Assembly: GCA_015501595.1 (NCBI GenBank)
Contig: JADNRX010000197.1
Span: forward strand, 39,747 to 103,746
Direction of reading: 5' to 3'
Source: Hymenopellis radicata
Lineage: Eukaryota; Basidiomycota; Agaricomycetes; Agaricales; Physalacriaceae
Length of the DNA: 64,000 nt
Shown here: piece after piece, positions 11,729-22,089 of the stretch
How positions within the stretch are numbered: the first letter of the stretch is position 1
How the letters are laid out: every line of letters starts with the position of its first letter
Made by a program: the position numbers and the translations under genes
Notes under the pieces: model-generated
Told to the model about the DNA's origin: nothing
The model's input: only the letters and a program-made list of their open reading frames with translations
Databases searched by the model: none

Positions 11729-11847
11729 TGGCAGGACATCTGAATAAGGTAATTCTGGGTGTTGTGTCTGATTACGAATATGTTTACTATAAGTTCGCGG
11801 CATAACATGTAACACCCGCGAACTTATGGTTGAAATAGTAGAGTACT

Positions 11848-12109
11848 TACTGTATAATTACTACCTTATCTTCACATAACGTGTCACGAGTACCTGTGAA
11901 ATGAAGATCTGAGTTAGTCATAATGCATAATGGCCAAAACTTGGACCGAGGTAAGGCCTAAAATGGAAATTTTTTTAGCGCGGCGGCTGTTGCCACCGCT
12001 CCCGCCTGCCCATATAAGGAAATCAGACCCTGAATGAAGATGTAGTCTAGTGAAGATAATGCATAACTCATCACACCCCATGAAGATAAAGTCGAAATTA
12101 TACAGTGTA
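11848..12109. mobile_element. TA-type miniature element with TACTGTATAATT ends, copy 1
   Basis: Ends are TACTGTATAATTACTACCTT and GTCGAAATTATACAGTGTA. The interior contains CTTATCTTCACATAACG and the GC-rich block GCGCGGCGGCTGTTGCCACCG. The element at 18947-19205 is the same family in inverse orientation. The region just before (11777-11843) holds a small inverted repeat (ACTATAAGTTCGCGG ... CCGCGAACTTATGG), likely a remnant of another member. Confidence 0.75.
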
Positions 12110-12745
12110 AGATATGTTCCCAATAATTTTCTGGTCTGTTACACATTATAAAAATCAAATAGGTTCAATTCATTGACTAGTATGACCTATTATGTGAAGA
12201 TGTAGTTGCAGTAATACTAGAGACCTCAACGAGTTCACTAGTAAATAGTATGGTATGGACAGTATGTGACGGTATGACGGGTCAGGTAAGTCACAGGATG
12301 GGTACGGTATCTGATCCGACATACTGTCGGTATATCGTCACACTGCCACATACCGTTGCCTCAGAGGTGTCTCCTTAGTGTCACCCCATGATTGAAAGGC
12401 TTAAAACTATATAGTATTATCTAAAAAATCAAATTCTACCTGATAAAACGACGAGAAGCCTAACAACCAAGTCATTTCAGGCCATGCTGTAAAATGAGGG
12501 ATAAATAGATGGTTATAACCACAGATGCACTTTGCATAATCAGTGGTTATTTCCACTGAGATCCTAACCCTAGCTCAGCTTACTCAAACTCTAAAGGCTA
12601 CCTCCCATTAAAATATTATATTCCTACACCTGATAGATGGCTTCCAAATCGGTTGGCGGCGCAGCTGCAAAAAATTTGGCATTTTCTGATGTCTTTCCCA
12701 CACTCTGTGCAGTACTGGGGCCCATATTGCCTACAGGGCGGGATA
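12110..12745. other. Non-coding stretch with a partial hAT-like end
   Basis: No reading frame of interest. At about 12229 there is one isolated copy of the terminus TAGAGACCTCAACGAGT, which marks a truncated relative of the two larger elements downstream. The rest is AT-rich and featureless to me. Confidence 0.4.
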
Positions 12746-12753
12746 GCACCAGC

Positions 12754-13720
12754 TAGAGACCTCAACGAGTCACTGGGTCACCGAGTTATCTGATGACTCG
12801 ACTCGCGTCGGGCACGTCGGCGTTCGCACTCGCGTGACTCACAAGTCACGTACTCATGAGTCTGAGCGCGAGTCTGGGTATGGCTCTGCTGACTGTGAGT
12901 CATCATATGATGACTCGCCAATATTTAGAGATGTATTTAAACTATATTTACAAATTTTTTTTCAAAGCAAATGGTCCGCAACGTCTCGAGAACGAGACGT
13001 GCATGATTATCTTGCCAGATCCGGTGACGCGAGCCGAGATCTGAGAGGATGCATAAGTGTCTGATCGTGTGTGCTCTCTCTATTCTTACCACCACCACGA
13101 CCACTCGGGGAGCAATGATTGTCGCCCCTGCTGCTCTGACGATTGTCAGGCAGCCACTGGAGTGTGTCTCTGGCCTTGGCTCTGTGCTGAGCCTTCTGCT
13201 GCCCTCTCTGCTGCTGTCTCTGCGATGGCAGCAGGGCACATGACGACTGGACCGTGATCTGGAGTTCTGGACGACTTCCCAGATGACTACGACCACGACC
13301 ACGACTGGATTGCGGCGATGACACCACGATGAGGAGGAGGACGCAATGCGGTGAGGAGGCGGAGGAGGACGCGATGTGATGAGGTGGTGGATGAATCCAT
13401 CAATGACGACGACGACCACTACCACTCCCCTCACCACCACCACCCCTCACTATCACCACCACCACCACCCCATCCTCATGCCCAACTGACTGTCCCCATG
13501 CCATTGCCCGGGGATGCTCGCTGGGCATGAATATTTGGGGTAAGACTCGCGAGTACTCACGAGTATCCGAGATGACTCGGACTCGGTGGTGATGACTCGC
13601 GATGACTTACAAGTCATCGCGAGTCGAGTCCGACGCGAGTCTGAACTGGACTTCTTTTGGCGTGAGTACTCACGTCACGAGTTGCAAGTCTGACTCGTGT
13701 TGGACTCGTTGAGGTCTCTA
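12754..13720. mobile_element. hAT-like non-autonomous element, family B copy 1 (967 bp)
   Basis: Terminal inverted repeats TAGAGACCTCAACGAGTC / GACTCGTTGAGGTCTCTA. A perfect 8-bp target duplication GCACCAGC lies at 12746-12753 and 13721-13728. Both ends carry dense arrays of ACTCGCGAGT- and GAGTACTC-type palindromic words. The middle has GTGGTGG microsatellite tracts and short frames but no transposase. Its left end matches the right end of the 13756-16117 element, so the two lie in opposite orientation. Confidence 0.9.
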
Positions 13721-14474
13721 GCACCAGCTGATATTCGGGTTTGAGTAGCTTTTAGTAGAGACCTCAACGAGTCCAACGCGAGTCAGACTCGCGACTCGTG
13801 ACGCAAGTACCCATACAAAAAGAAGTCCAGTTCAGACTCGCGTCGGACTCGACTCGCAATGACTTGTGAGTCATCGCGAGTCCACTCGCGAGTACTCACC
13901 ATGAGTAGAGTTTACAGGTCCAGTTGCAAAGACCGCAAAAGACCGCAGACCGGACCGGACTGCAACCGTTTAGGACCGGTTGTGAGACGGACCGGTTGGC
14001 AGTTGCAACCGGTTGTGGTTGACGGTCCTGAGCCATTCTGAGATTATCTGCAACCGGGTAGGACCGGTTGGGACCGGTTGCAACCGGGTTTTCGCTTAAA
14101 ACATGTATATATGCTAGTTTATGAGCTACACAGTGGTTTTTGGACTTGGGTGTGAGTGTACGAATTGTAGAGCGGTGAATTCCGCACCGGATAGTGTCTG
14201 GGTTGATATTTGTAGAGGTCATAATGCATGAATAATCAATAAAATACAGCTGAAATCACGCTAAATCACGTTTGATTGCCTAATTTGGTAATGAACTGCT
14301 ATCCGATTTAAATCCCATTAAATCCAGCTCCCAAAAACGAACATTTCACTCTCTGGAAGTATAATATTTCATGCATTATTGGTTGCAGCAGCAGCAGACG
14401 TCTACTAGATATCCGATTATGTCCTAATTTGGCCTACTCTGTAGACTGAACAGAATACAGAAGTGCTCAGAATG

Positions 14475-14577
14475 ACTCCGGACACTGTTATAGTATTCTT
14501 GAAGCACTCTCTCACTGTAGTTGTATAACTATAGTGTTGACTACTGTAATCTTTTGAGTAACAGTGTCCGGTCCAGA
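14475..14577. repeat. Inverted repeat, possible minute element
   Basis: CCGGACACTGTTAT at the left mirrors GAGTAACAGTGTCCGG at the right over about 100 bp, inside the family C element. Inside are secondary inverted words (TTGTATAACTATAG). No target duplication could be fixed. Confidence 0.45.
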
Positions 14578-14589
14578 CTGGTGTCAACC

Positions 14590-14920
14590 TAGGGTGGCGC
14601 AGTAAACCTCCCGGGGTGTTAGTAACGGTATCAATACCGACCCCGTGGGAGGCCCTAGTTTTGATACCGTTAGTAACGGTTTCGATACCGGCACGTGTTT
14701 TGGACACGTGATGTGGTGCAGCGGCTTGCCACCCCATCCCGCCCTTGTCCCGCCAATCTTAGCATCTCTAAGCGCCAGCGCGCCGTCACGTGAAATGATC
14801 ATGTGTCGGTATCGAAACTGTACTGATACCTCGGCCAAGGTTTCAATACCGTATCAATAATATTACTAACCGCAGTAAACCCGAGGTGTATCAAAACCTA
14901 GGGTTTACTTCACCACCCTA
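14590..14920. mobile_element. hAT-like miniature element, family D (331 bp), third nesting level
   Basis: Starts TAGGGTGGCGCAGTAAACC; the right end read in reverse is TAGGGTGGTGAAGTAAACC. A perfect 8-bp duplication TGTCAACC occurs at 14582-14589 and 14921-14928. The interior repeats GGTATCGAAAC / GTTTCGATACC words. It lies inside family C, which lies inside family B. Confidence 0.88.
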
Positions 14921-16125
14921 TGTCAACCGGTTGCCACCATTAGCGGTTTCAACCGGTTGCCGACCGCCAAAAGACTGGGTATGTTCTGATCTTGAACCGG
15001 TTGCGGTCCCGGTTGCTCGAAAAATACCAAGTTTAGGACCGGTTGCGGTCCTTGGTCTTTCCAAATTTGGGTATCAAGACCGGACCGGACCGGACCCTAA
15101 AACTCTAACCATGAGTCCGAGTCATCTCGGATACTCACGAGTACTCGCGAGTCCATACACCCCCAAGTATTCATGCGCAGCGAGCATCCCCGGGCAATGG
15201 CACGGGGACAGTCAGCTGGGCATGAGGGTATGGTGGGGGTGATGGTGGAAGGATGGAAGGATGGTGGGGGTGGGGGTGGAAGGATAGTGGTGGTGGTGGT
15301 GGATGGTGGTGGTGGTGGTGGTCGACTCCGAACGACTTATTGTCGCGTCCATCTCAGGTCATCCGCCTCATCACATCGCATCCCCCTCCTCATCGCATCA
15401 TCATTATATCGTCCTCTGTCGTCATCCTCATCCTCATCCATTGTCGGCACCGCAATCCAGTTGGTGTTGGCAATCCAGTGATTGGATCATGTGCTGCCCG
15501 TTTGCGGGGCTTACGCGTCCTATCAATGCTGACTCAAAGTCGAGCGTCGGTCATGTCGGCGCCGACTTAAAGTCAAGCGCCGATAGCGTCGTCGCCAACC
15601 TGAAGTCGAGCAACGAGTGTCCGTAGGTAGTCCAGTCGTGCTCCAGCTCTGCTGCTAGCGCAGAGCCAGCAGCAGCAGGCCCGGCATAGAGCCGAGGCCA
15701 AAGACACACCCCACAGGCTGCCTGACAATCGTCAGAGCAGCGGGGGCGACAATCGTCGCTCCCCAGGTGGTCGTGGTGGTGGTTACAAGACAGAGAAACC
15801 ACCCGATCAGATTGCTTACGCGTCGCTTCGGATCTCGGGCTGGATCGCCGGATCAGGCGAAATAGTCGCGCATGGCTCATTTGAGCCACGCAAGGGTCCG
15901 TTTGAGTTGCTAAAAATTTGTAAATTAAGATAAAATACATACCTAAATATTTGCAAGTCATCGTGTGATGACTCGTTGTCTGCAGATGGATACTCAGACT
16001 CGCAACTGGACTCGCGAGTATGTGACTCGCGAGTCACGCGAGTGTGAACGCCGACGTGCCCGAAGCGAGTCGAGTCACCAGATAACTTGGTGACTCAGTG
16101 ACTCGTTGAGGTCTCTAGCTTTTAG

Positions 16126-16571
16126 CTTCGCATGGGTGCTTAGGAGAGGACTACAACAATTTTATTTCTATTCTATGCCCGGATGCGCTGGATGCGCTGG
16201 ATGTGCTCCTCGATACCGTTGGAATTCAGCATCTGCCAATTACATTCCCACACTTGGTAGCAGGACACAGACAGGACGATCCAGGATATTTCAGACACTC
16301 TGAGCAATTGTGAAGAGATAGGCGCATAACATGGTCCTTCCTAGCATAGTAATATATTTCCTGAATTTGTGGCTCTGTAAATGGCCAGCAACAGCTGGAT
16401 GTGCGCTGGATGCAGCACAATCAGTACTTTCCAGTAATATTCCCACGCTGGAGCAGCCCACGCTGTTGTTCCAGTACATATTGGTTAGGCACATTTGCCG
16501 AACACATTCTCACTGCTCATGCCACGCGGCTCAGAATTGGATGCTCAGCGCAAATTAGGGCGGACCCAGTA
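16126..16571. other. Non-coding spacer between elements
   Basis: Holds a short tandem GGATGCGCT (three near copies around 16181-16206) and two related blocks, ATTCCCACACTTGG and ATTCCCACGCTGG. No reading frame with recognisable content. Confidence 0.35.
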
Positions 16572-18885
16572 ACACTTTGCAGGGGGCAAATAAAAGCAAC
16601 TGCTAAATAGATAACTAAATATATAGATAAATTTATGATTTATCAAATAAATTATATTCTAATAAATTATATATTTTTTCTTTGCTAAATTAAGTGCATC
16701 AAACTTGTATTTCCTACTTGAACATAATGATATTTATATTCATCAAAAATATATTTTGTATATTTTAAATATAAATTTTTGAAAATATAAAAACTCTAAA
16801 CTGTAAGTAGTCAAAAATCTGGTCAATTTTTAGATTTAGACTTAAATTTTGTATATTGTAATAATTCCCTTTATGATCTAATAAAGAGATAACTAAATTT
16901 TGTCTTTGACCTTAGTTAAATAAAAAATTTAGCGCTAAAAAATATAAATGGGCGCTCAGAGGGTGCTCAGAGGGCACTTAGAGGGTGCTCAGAGGGCACT
17001 TAAAAGGTGCTCAGAGGGTACTCAGAGGACACTTAAAGGGTACTCAAGGGACACTCAGAGAGTATACTGAGGGCACTGTGAGGGCCTGGGTCAGTCAAGT
17101 CGCACTGATGACATATATGCTGCCTATATCATGCTCCAACCGCCCCCATGGAGAACATCAAGATTGCTGCCCAGCTGGCGGTATTGCAAGAACCTGTGCT
17201 CCCGGTCCGAACAGTTAAAAGTTGAGATATTGCTGCCACCCCCACCAAGCGGCCACAGAGATGCGAAACAGCTTTCTCGAGCCCCGATAGCAAGCGACAT
17301 CTGGAATGTTCCCGCCAAACGGCGGACTCTTATCCAAACATCGTCCTACGGTCCTTGGCATTCGACTTGAAGGGACTCAAAACACACTGAATAAATTGTC
17401 TCGGCCACCATCCCAGCGATCACACCGCATCCTCAAAAAGGGAGCAGTAACCTTCGCTGCTGTGCTCGTAGCTGAGCGAAGGCCTCCTAACTGCCAAAAT
17501 CTTGGGACACTGGGTTGGGCTTTACCACATGTTCTCTGTATAGTTGTCTTGATGGTTCACTACTACTGTACCGTTTTGACTGCATGTTCGCATAACGCGT
17601 AACGTGCGGTCGAAAACCTAACTTAGGATAAAGCATAACGCATCACAGACCTTATTTTCAGGGTCTGTAAGGCTTAAAAAGGAAATTTTCGCTCCCGCGG
17701 GAGCATCCAAATATGGTAATTCCGGGTGTTGTGCCTGGTTACGAACTTACGGTCGAAACGGTACAGTATATCCTCAGCCTTACATTTCGAGTAGGGCGGT
17801 TGTGAAGAGACCGACGGAGCTGAGACCAGGTTACCAACACCCCTGCTCAAATAAATAAACAAACCGCCTTACGCAGGGCATATACATGTGTGAGTCGTAC
17901 AGCACATTGCAGAAGGGCTTGATTCCAAATGCGAAACGCGAAATTGCACAGCCAGGTGAGCAAATTTGTGGGGGAGGGATTATCGATTAGCGCTGGATCA
18001 ACGGTTTCAAGCAGCATAGTTCGAGCGACGTTTGCGACTTGGAACAGCCTGAGTGACTTCGACAAGCGCTCTATTTTGTTCGATTTCCCAAGTCGTTCAT
18101 TCATAGGCGAAGGATACACATCCACTCTCATCTCAAAACGAGGCGGTGGGGGAAAACACCTTTGACAGAGCGCCGATACCATCCTTTTCTGGCTTCTCGA
18201 TGGAGTCGACGGGAGTACCGATTGAATGGATATGCCGGAGAGGAAGCGGTATAGGAGGTATGGGTATATATGTGTGGATATGATGAAATGATCATTGCTT
18301 TTGAGAGGTTTTATGTCGAGAACACAGATTGGTTCGGGACAGAATATAATGAGGAGGGTCAATCAAGGCCCACATAGCACCCTCACAGTGCCCTTAGTAT
18401 GTCCTTTAAGTGCCCTTAGTACATCCTTTGAGTGCCCTCTGAGTGCTCTCTGAGTGCCCTTTAAGTGCCCTCTGGGCATCCTCTGAGCACCTTTTGAGCA
18501 CCCATTTATTTTTTCTAGCGCTAAATTTATTATTTCACAGAGGTCAAAGGCAAAATTTAGTTATCTCTTTATCAGATCATAAAGGGAATTATTACAATAT
18601 ACGAAATTTAAGTCTAAATCTAAAAATTGACCAGAGATTTTTGGCTACTTACAGTTTAGAGTTTTTATATTTTCTGAAATTTGTATTTAAAATATACAAA
18701 AAATATTTTGTGGGCTAAAATTTCGATGAATATAAATATTATTATATTCAAGTAGGAAATACAAGTTTGATGCACTTAATTTAGCAAAGGAAAAATATAG
18801 CATTTATTAGAATGTAATTTATTTCATAAATTATATATTTAGCTATCTATTTAGCAGTTGCTTTTATTTGCCCCCTGCAAAGTGT
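16572..18885. mobile_element. 2.3-kb element with ~515-bp terminal inverted repeats
   Basis: The left arm (16572 to about 17085) begins ACACTTTGCAGGGGGCAAAT; the right arm (about 18369 to 18885) ends with its reverse complement. Each arm has three zones: a GC-rich tip, a long AT-rich zone (about 75% A+T by eye) and an inner array of roughly 11-bp words (GTGCTCAGAGG, GCACTTAGAGG). The arrays are mirrored between arms. The 1.3-kb centre has no recognisable transposase; a minus-strand frame at 18362-17847 is open for 171 residues but has no family I know. A TA-type miniature element is inserted at 17564-17768. No clean target duplication was seen. Confidence 0.75.
17564..17768. mobile_element. 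TA-type miniature element with TACTGTACCGTTTTGAC ends
   Basis: Ends TACTGTACCGTTTTGACTG and GGTCGAAACGGTACAGTA, 205 bp, with GTTCGCATAACGCGTAACG inside. Same subfamily as 10415-10657. Inserted in the centre of the long-TIR element. Confidence 0.75.
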
Positions 18886-18946
18886 AATCAACCAATTATT
18901 CACTGCCAAAGCCCGCCTTCCACACTCAAAATATTTTAGCGTGGGC

Positions 18947-19205
18947 TACTGTATAATTTCGACCTTATCTTCATGGGGTGTGATGAGTTATGCATCATCT
19001 TCACTAGACTACATCTTCATTTAGGGTCTGATTTCCTTATATGGGCAGGCGGGAGCGGCGGCAATAGCTGCCGCGCCAAAAAATTTCTATTTTGGGCCTT
19101 ACCTCAGTCCAAATTTTGGCCGTTATGCGTTATAAGTAACCCAGATCTTCATTTCACAGGTACTCGTGACGCGTTATGTGAAGATAAGATAGTAATTATA
19201 CAGTA
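18947..19205. mobile_element. TA-type miniature element with TACTGTATAATT ends, copy 2
   Basis: Ends TACTGTATAATTTCGACC and AGTAATTATACAGTA. Interior block GGCGGGAGCGGCGGCAATAG followed by CTGCCGCGCC. It is the inverse of the copy at 11848-12109, including the GATGAGTTATGCAT and CTTATCTTCA words, and similar in length (259 bp). Confidence 0.78.
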
Positions 19206-20865
19206 TAGGCAGGCAAACAGGAGCATGAAGAGCTCAGAAAAAATTCTTAAATGAGGTTTAATCTGTTTCTTTCGACTTTCTTAACTTACAGATTTTTCAG
19301 TGCTATCCCTAGCTCGCTATCGCAGCAATCGTTTCGGTCCAATGAAAAATCCTATTTTGGAGTACTCAGCGTGTGGAACGGCGGGAGCAAAGCAGCCCGA
19401 GTTAATCAGAATATTGTCGCAGGGGGTCATTCTTCAAGACGTCACAAACCTCAAGGTCACCACTGAAAGAGACGAGGTAATATTGAATAGGTCCAATTAA
19501 AGTCCAAAGAAGTCCAATAAACTGTGAATATCTGATCGGCATCAGGAGGGCAGCATTCGGGACGTCGGGCTTCTGAGGCCTCAAAAATATCTTATAAATT
19601 TATATTTTAATATACTCTACAACTGTATAAATGTACGGGCTGCTAACTATAGGTAGTGAGTTTAAGTCTCATTAAAGTCTAATGAACTGAATGCTTCAGG
19701 TAGTTGCGTTAGCTGGTGTCTGCATCTGAACGTCCACATCTACAATTCTCCCCACCTCGGATGCCCTGTGCCGCTGTTCTTTGCTATAGGATACATGGCC
19801 TTGTTTAGTATTGAAAGTAAATGCATTGAAGTCATTCTGGCAGCTATGAATGCCCGACGTTGCCAGTGTCGTGCCCGATTACATCTAGTGTTAGCACCCA
19901 CTACCTTCTCCCACTTTGACATGACATCTCCAGCTGCCTACGATTGTCCTTTGCCTACTTCCACCAGCCTAATTCCACACTGCAGCGCCGTTGTCAACAT
20001 TCACAACGAGGAGGCTGTCCCAATCGGGCAACCCATCTTTTCCTCTCACCACGACAATCAACCCCGCCCATCCCATTTCACGCTCTCATGACTTTCGATT
20101 CCTGTGCTATTGTTGCAGGATGCTCCTCACTGATGCTGACTGGACCGCGAGCAGAGGCGGAATGAAACCAATGTCCTGCTGGAGACCGTCGTCATCTTCA
20201 TCTACCGGCGACAACGACATCGCAAGGTGCGTTGTCGCTCCTTCTTTGCCCCGTTCCTAATTTTTTTAGCCCCCAGTAAATACTCTCGACACGACGCCAA
20301 TGCCTTTTCTCAGCGTAAGCCCTGGTTGGCAGGCAGCCCTCTCTATTTTAATATGTGCCACGGAAAATCTCAACCCACGTCTGAAGCAGCGCGCAGTGAC
20401 GAATTAAACGACAGAGGACTCGCTAACAGATGAAATGATGGCGACATAGTAGACTGGGTCGAGACATGCTTGGGTGGCATTTCACACCATATGTCGTCTG
20501 CTGGCGACGATGCTTACCTTGGTGTGCTCTTTTGTCTGTTTTTCCTGCTCAAAAATGATCCACCCCCGCAGGCAGTCAGAATCCAAATGACCCCCGCGCT
20601 GCACACCAGCTACGACACTGTGTTCATTACCGACAATTAGTTCTGTCGAGGTCGTCTTCCTGGGCCGAAAGCCTCAATGCAGCGTTGTTCGTCGAGATTT
20701 AGCGCTGACGACACAGACCACGCAGATACTGTTCCCTCGAGCGCTCAGATCAGACGACGACAAGACGCGTATTACGAATCCTCCAGTGTTTTCATTTGTC
20801 CCCCTCACTAGTTAGGTACCTCAGGAGGTTCGAATTCTCCGAGGGGGACACCCTCTGCACTAAGG

Positions 20866-20915
20866 ACAACTAGTTATTCCGCTCTATCCACAGGGCGGAA
20901 TAACTAGTTGTTAGC
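20866..20915. repeat. Strong inverted repeat (hairpin)
   Basis: ACAACTAGTTATTCCGC, an 11-12 base loop, then GCGGAATAACTAGTTGT: an unbroken stem of about 17 bp. A degenerate third copy (AACAATTAGTTATTCC) follows near 20934. It could be the end of an unrecognised miniature element. Confidence 0.6.
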
Positions 20916-21458
20916 TCTATCTTAGAAGGGGGTAACAATTAGTTATTCCCTACCCTCCTCGCCAGTACGGGGGGTGTGCGGCCATACCAGCAGGTGCTCT
21001 GCATGACGGCGAGCCACGGCAGCATCACAGGGGACCCTGGAATGCTATTACTAGGTCCAGGGGATGCTGCCGAGCGTGGCGCACTTCGGGTAACTGGCCT
21101 CATAGCCGGTATTCGGACCCGGTACCCGGTCAACCAGGCAGTGCCGCCATACCCGCATCCCGCCGCGCCATTCCCGCCCTCATTTTGCGTTGCCAAAACC
21201 TCTGTAATTGACTTCTCATCCTTCTGGTACCCTTTTCGGGGTAAAATCGACATCATGGTTGGAATTTCCAATCAGGAAATTCTCCCGCCTACCCTCACGT
21301 CCCCGCCGCCCGCCTCGCCGTCTACTGGCTCTAGCTCGGTTAATTACTAAACCATTTTCGGAAGTTATCTCTTACACTGCAGTAAATCCGCAACAACTCA
21401 CGCCACACATTCATTCAATATGATTCTCGATGCATGTGATCGATTCAGGGACTTACAA

Positions 21459-21500
21459 ATGACAGCGAAATGATAGCGAAATGATAGCGAGATGGTAGCG
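21459..21500. repeat. Short tandem repeat, about 11-bp unit
   Basis: Four near copies of AATGATAGCGA with drift (GACAGCGAA, ATGATAGCGAA, ATGATAGCGAG, ATGGTAGCGG). No function can be assigned. Confidence 0.6.
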
Positions 21501-21523
21501 GTATGTAAAGTAGATGTCTAATA

Positions 21524-21676
21524 TACTGTACTATTACGACCAGATGTTCACGTCACATGTCACAGGAGGTCCTTATCTCTTAACCGGACACCGAAAAACG
21601 CCTCCGATCACTTATCGGGCATGGGAAGGTCAAAAAAATTAAATTTTTGTGAACATATAGTCGTAATAGTATAGTA
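21524..21676. mobile_element. TA-type miniature element with TACTGTACTATTACGAC ends
   Basis: Left end TACTGTACTATTACGACC and right end GTCGTAATAGTATAGTA, with ATGTTCACGTCACATG / GTGAACATAT words inside. Length is 153 bp. It stops 13 bp before the left LTR of the retrotransposon. Confidence 0.7.
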
Positions 21677-21689
21677 TATAAGAAGGCCC

Positions 21690-22081
21690 TGTAGGGTATC
21701 GTACGGAACGATAGCCTACGCGAGGGCGTTCTTCCCGGGTGCGTCTGAGCGGAACTGAGGTGTACGTGTTCGCGTACAGAAACAAGAAGAAGAAAAAGTA
21801 AAGCCGGTATAGGTCCGGAACCTGTAGCGGTGTTAGTTGCTTTAAAGAGCTCAGAGGATCTACCAGTTATCGTTACTCGGCGTTGACTAACGTCGAGAAC
21901 GAAGATGATGGTAAAAAGGTAAATTCTACAGCACGTTGTACGTGCATGTAAGTACATGAGGTATCGTAATACTCGTGAGTCATCGTAACCGAAAGAGGAA
22001 AATCGTAATCTAATCGTAACAGTAAAAGTAACCACGCGCGGAGTGAATCGCAAGTACCTAACCCTCGTATAACATCTTACA
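21690..22081 (-). repeat. 3' LTR of the chromovirus (392 bp)
   Basis: Read on the minus strand it starts TGTAAGATGTTATACG and ends CGATACCCTACA, so it has the standard TG...CA ends. It differs from its partner at 12 positions plus one length change in an A-run. Confidence 0.92.
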
Positions 22082-22089
22082 ATGTCCCC

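Larger units (their letters stand above)
13906..15107. mobile_element. hAT-like element, family C (1202 bp), nested in family B
   Basis: Starts TAGAGTTTACAGG and ends CCTAAAACTCTA. A perfect 8-bp target duplication ACCATGAG occurs at 13898-13905 and 15108-15115. Subterminal regions are arrays of CAACCGGTTG- and GGACCGG-type words. It hosts a further element at 14590-14920. There is no coding capacity. Confidence 0.88.
13756..16117. mobile_element. hAT-like non-autonomous element, family B copy 2, carrying nested insertions
   Basis: Starts TAGAGACCTCAACGAGTC and ends GACTCGTTGAGGTCTCTA. A perfect 8-bp duplication GCTTTTAG lies at 13748-13755 and 16118-16125. Without the nested 13906-15107 element and its duplication it would be about 1.15 kb, close to copy 1. 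It shares interior blocks with copy 1 in inverse orientation, for example the CCCCGGGCAATGGCA region near 15190. No transposase is present. Confidence 0.9.
19206..21523. other. Gene-poor stretch
   Basis: Read on both strands. Short open frames exist but none shows a domain, a splice pattern or a homopolymer-free long core. It contains a strong hairpin (20866-20915) and a short tandem array (21459-21500), listed separately. Probably old repeat debris. Confidence 0.4.

Noticed and set aside
12856..13443. Valine- and histidine-rich frames inside the family B element
   Set aside because: They are translations of GTGGTGG and CACCACC simple repeats.
16560..18895. 8-bp or TA target duplication for the long-TIR element
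   Set aside because: Flanks tested at several alignments of the tip (CCCAGTA versus AATCAACC) do not match.
20818..20862. Possible tRNA gene (T-arm and 7-bp acceptor-like stem)
   Set aside because: The space between the acceptor-like strand and the T-arm is only about 17 bases, so D and anticodon arms cannot fit.
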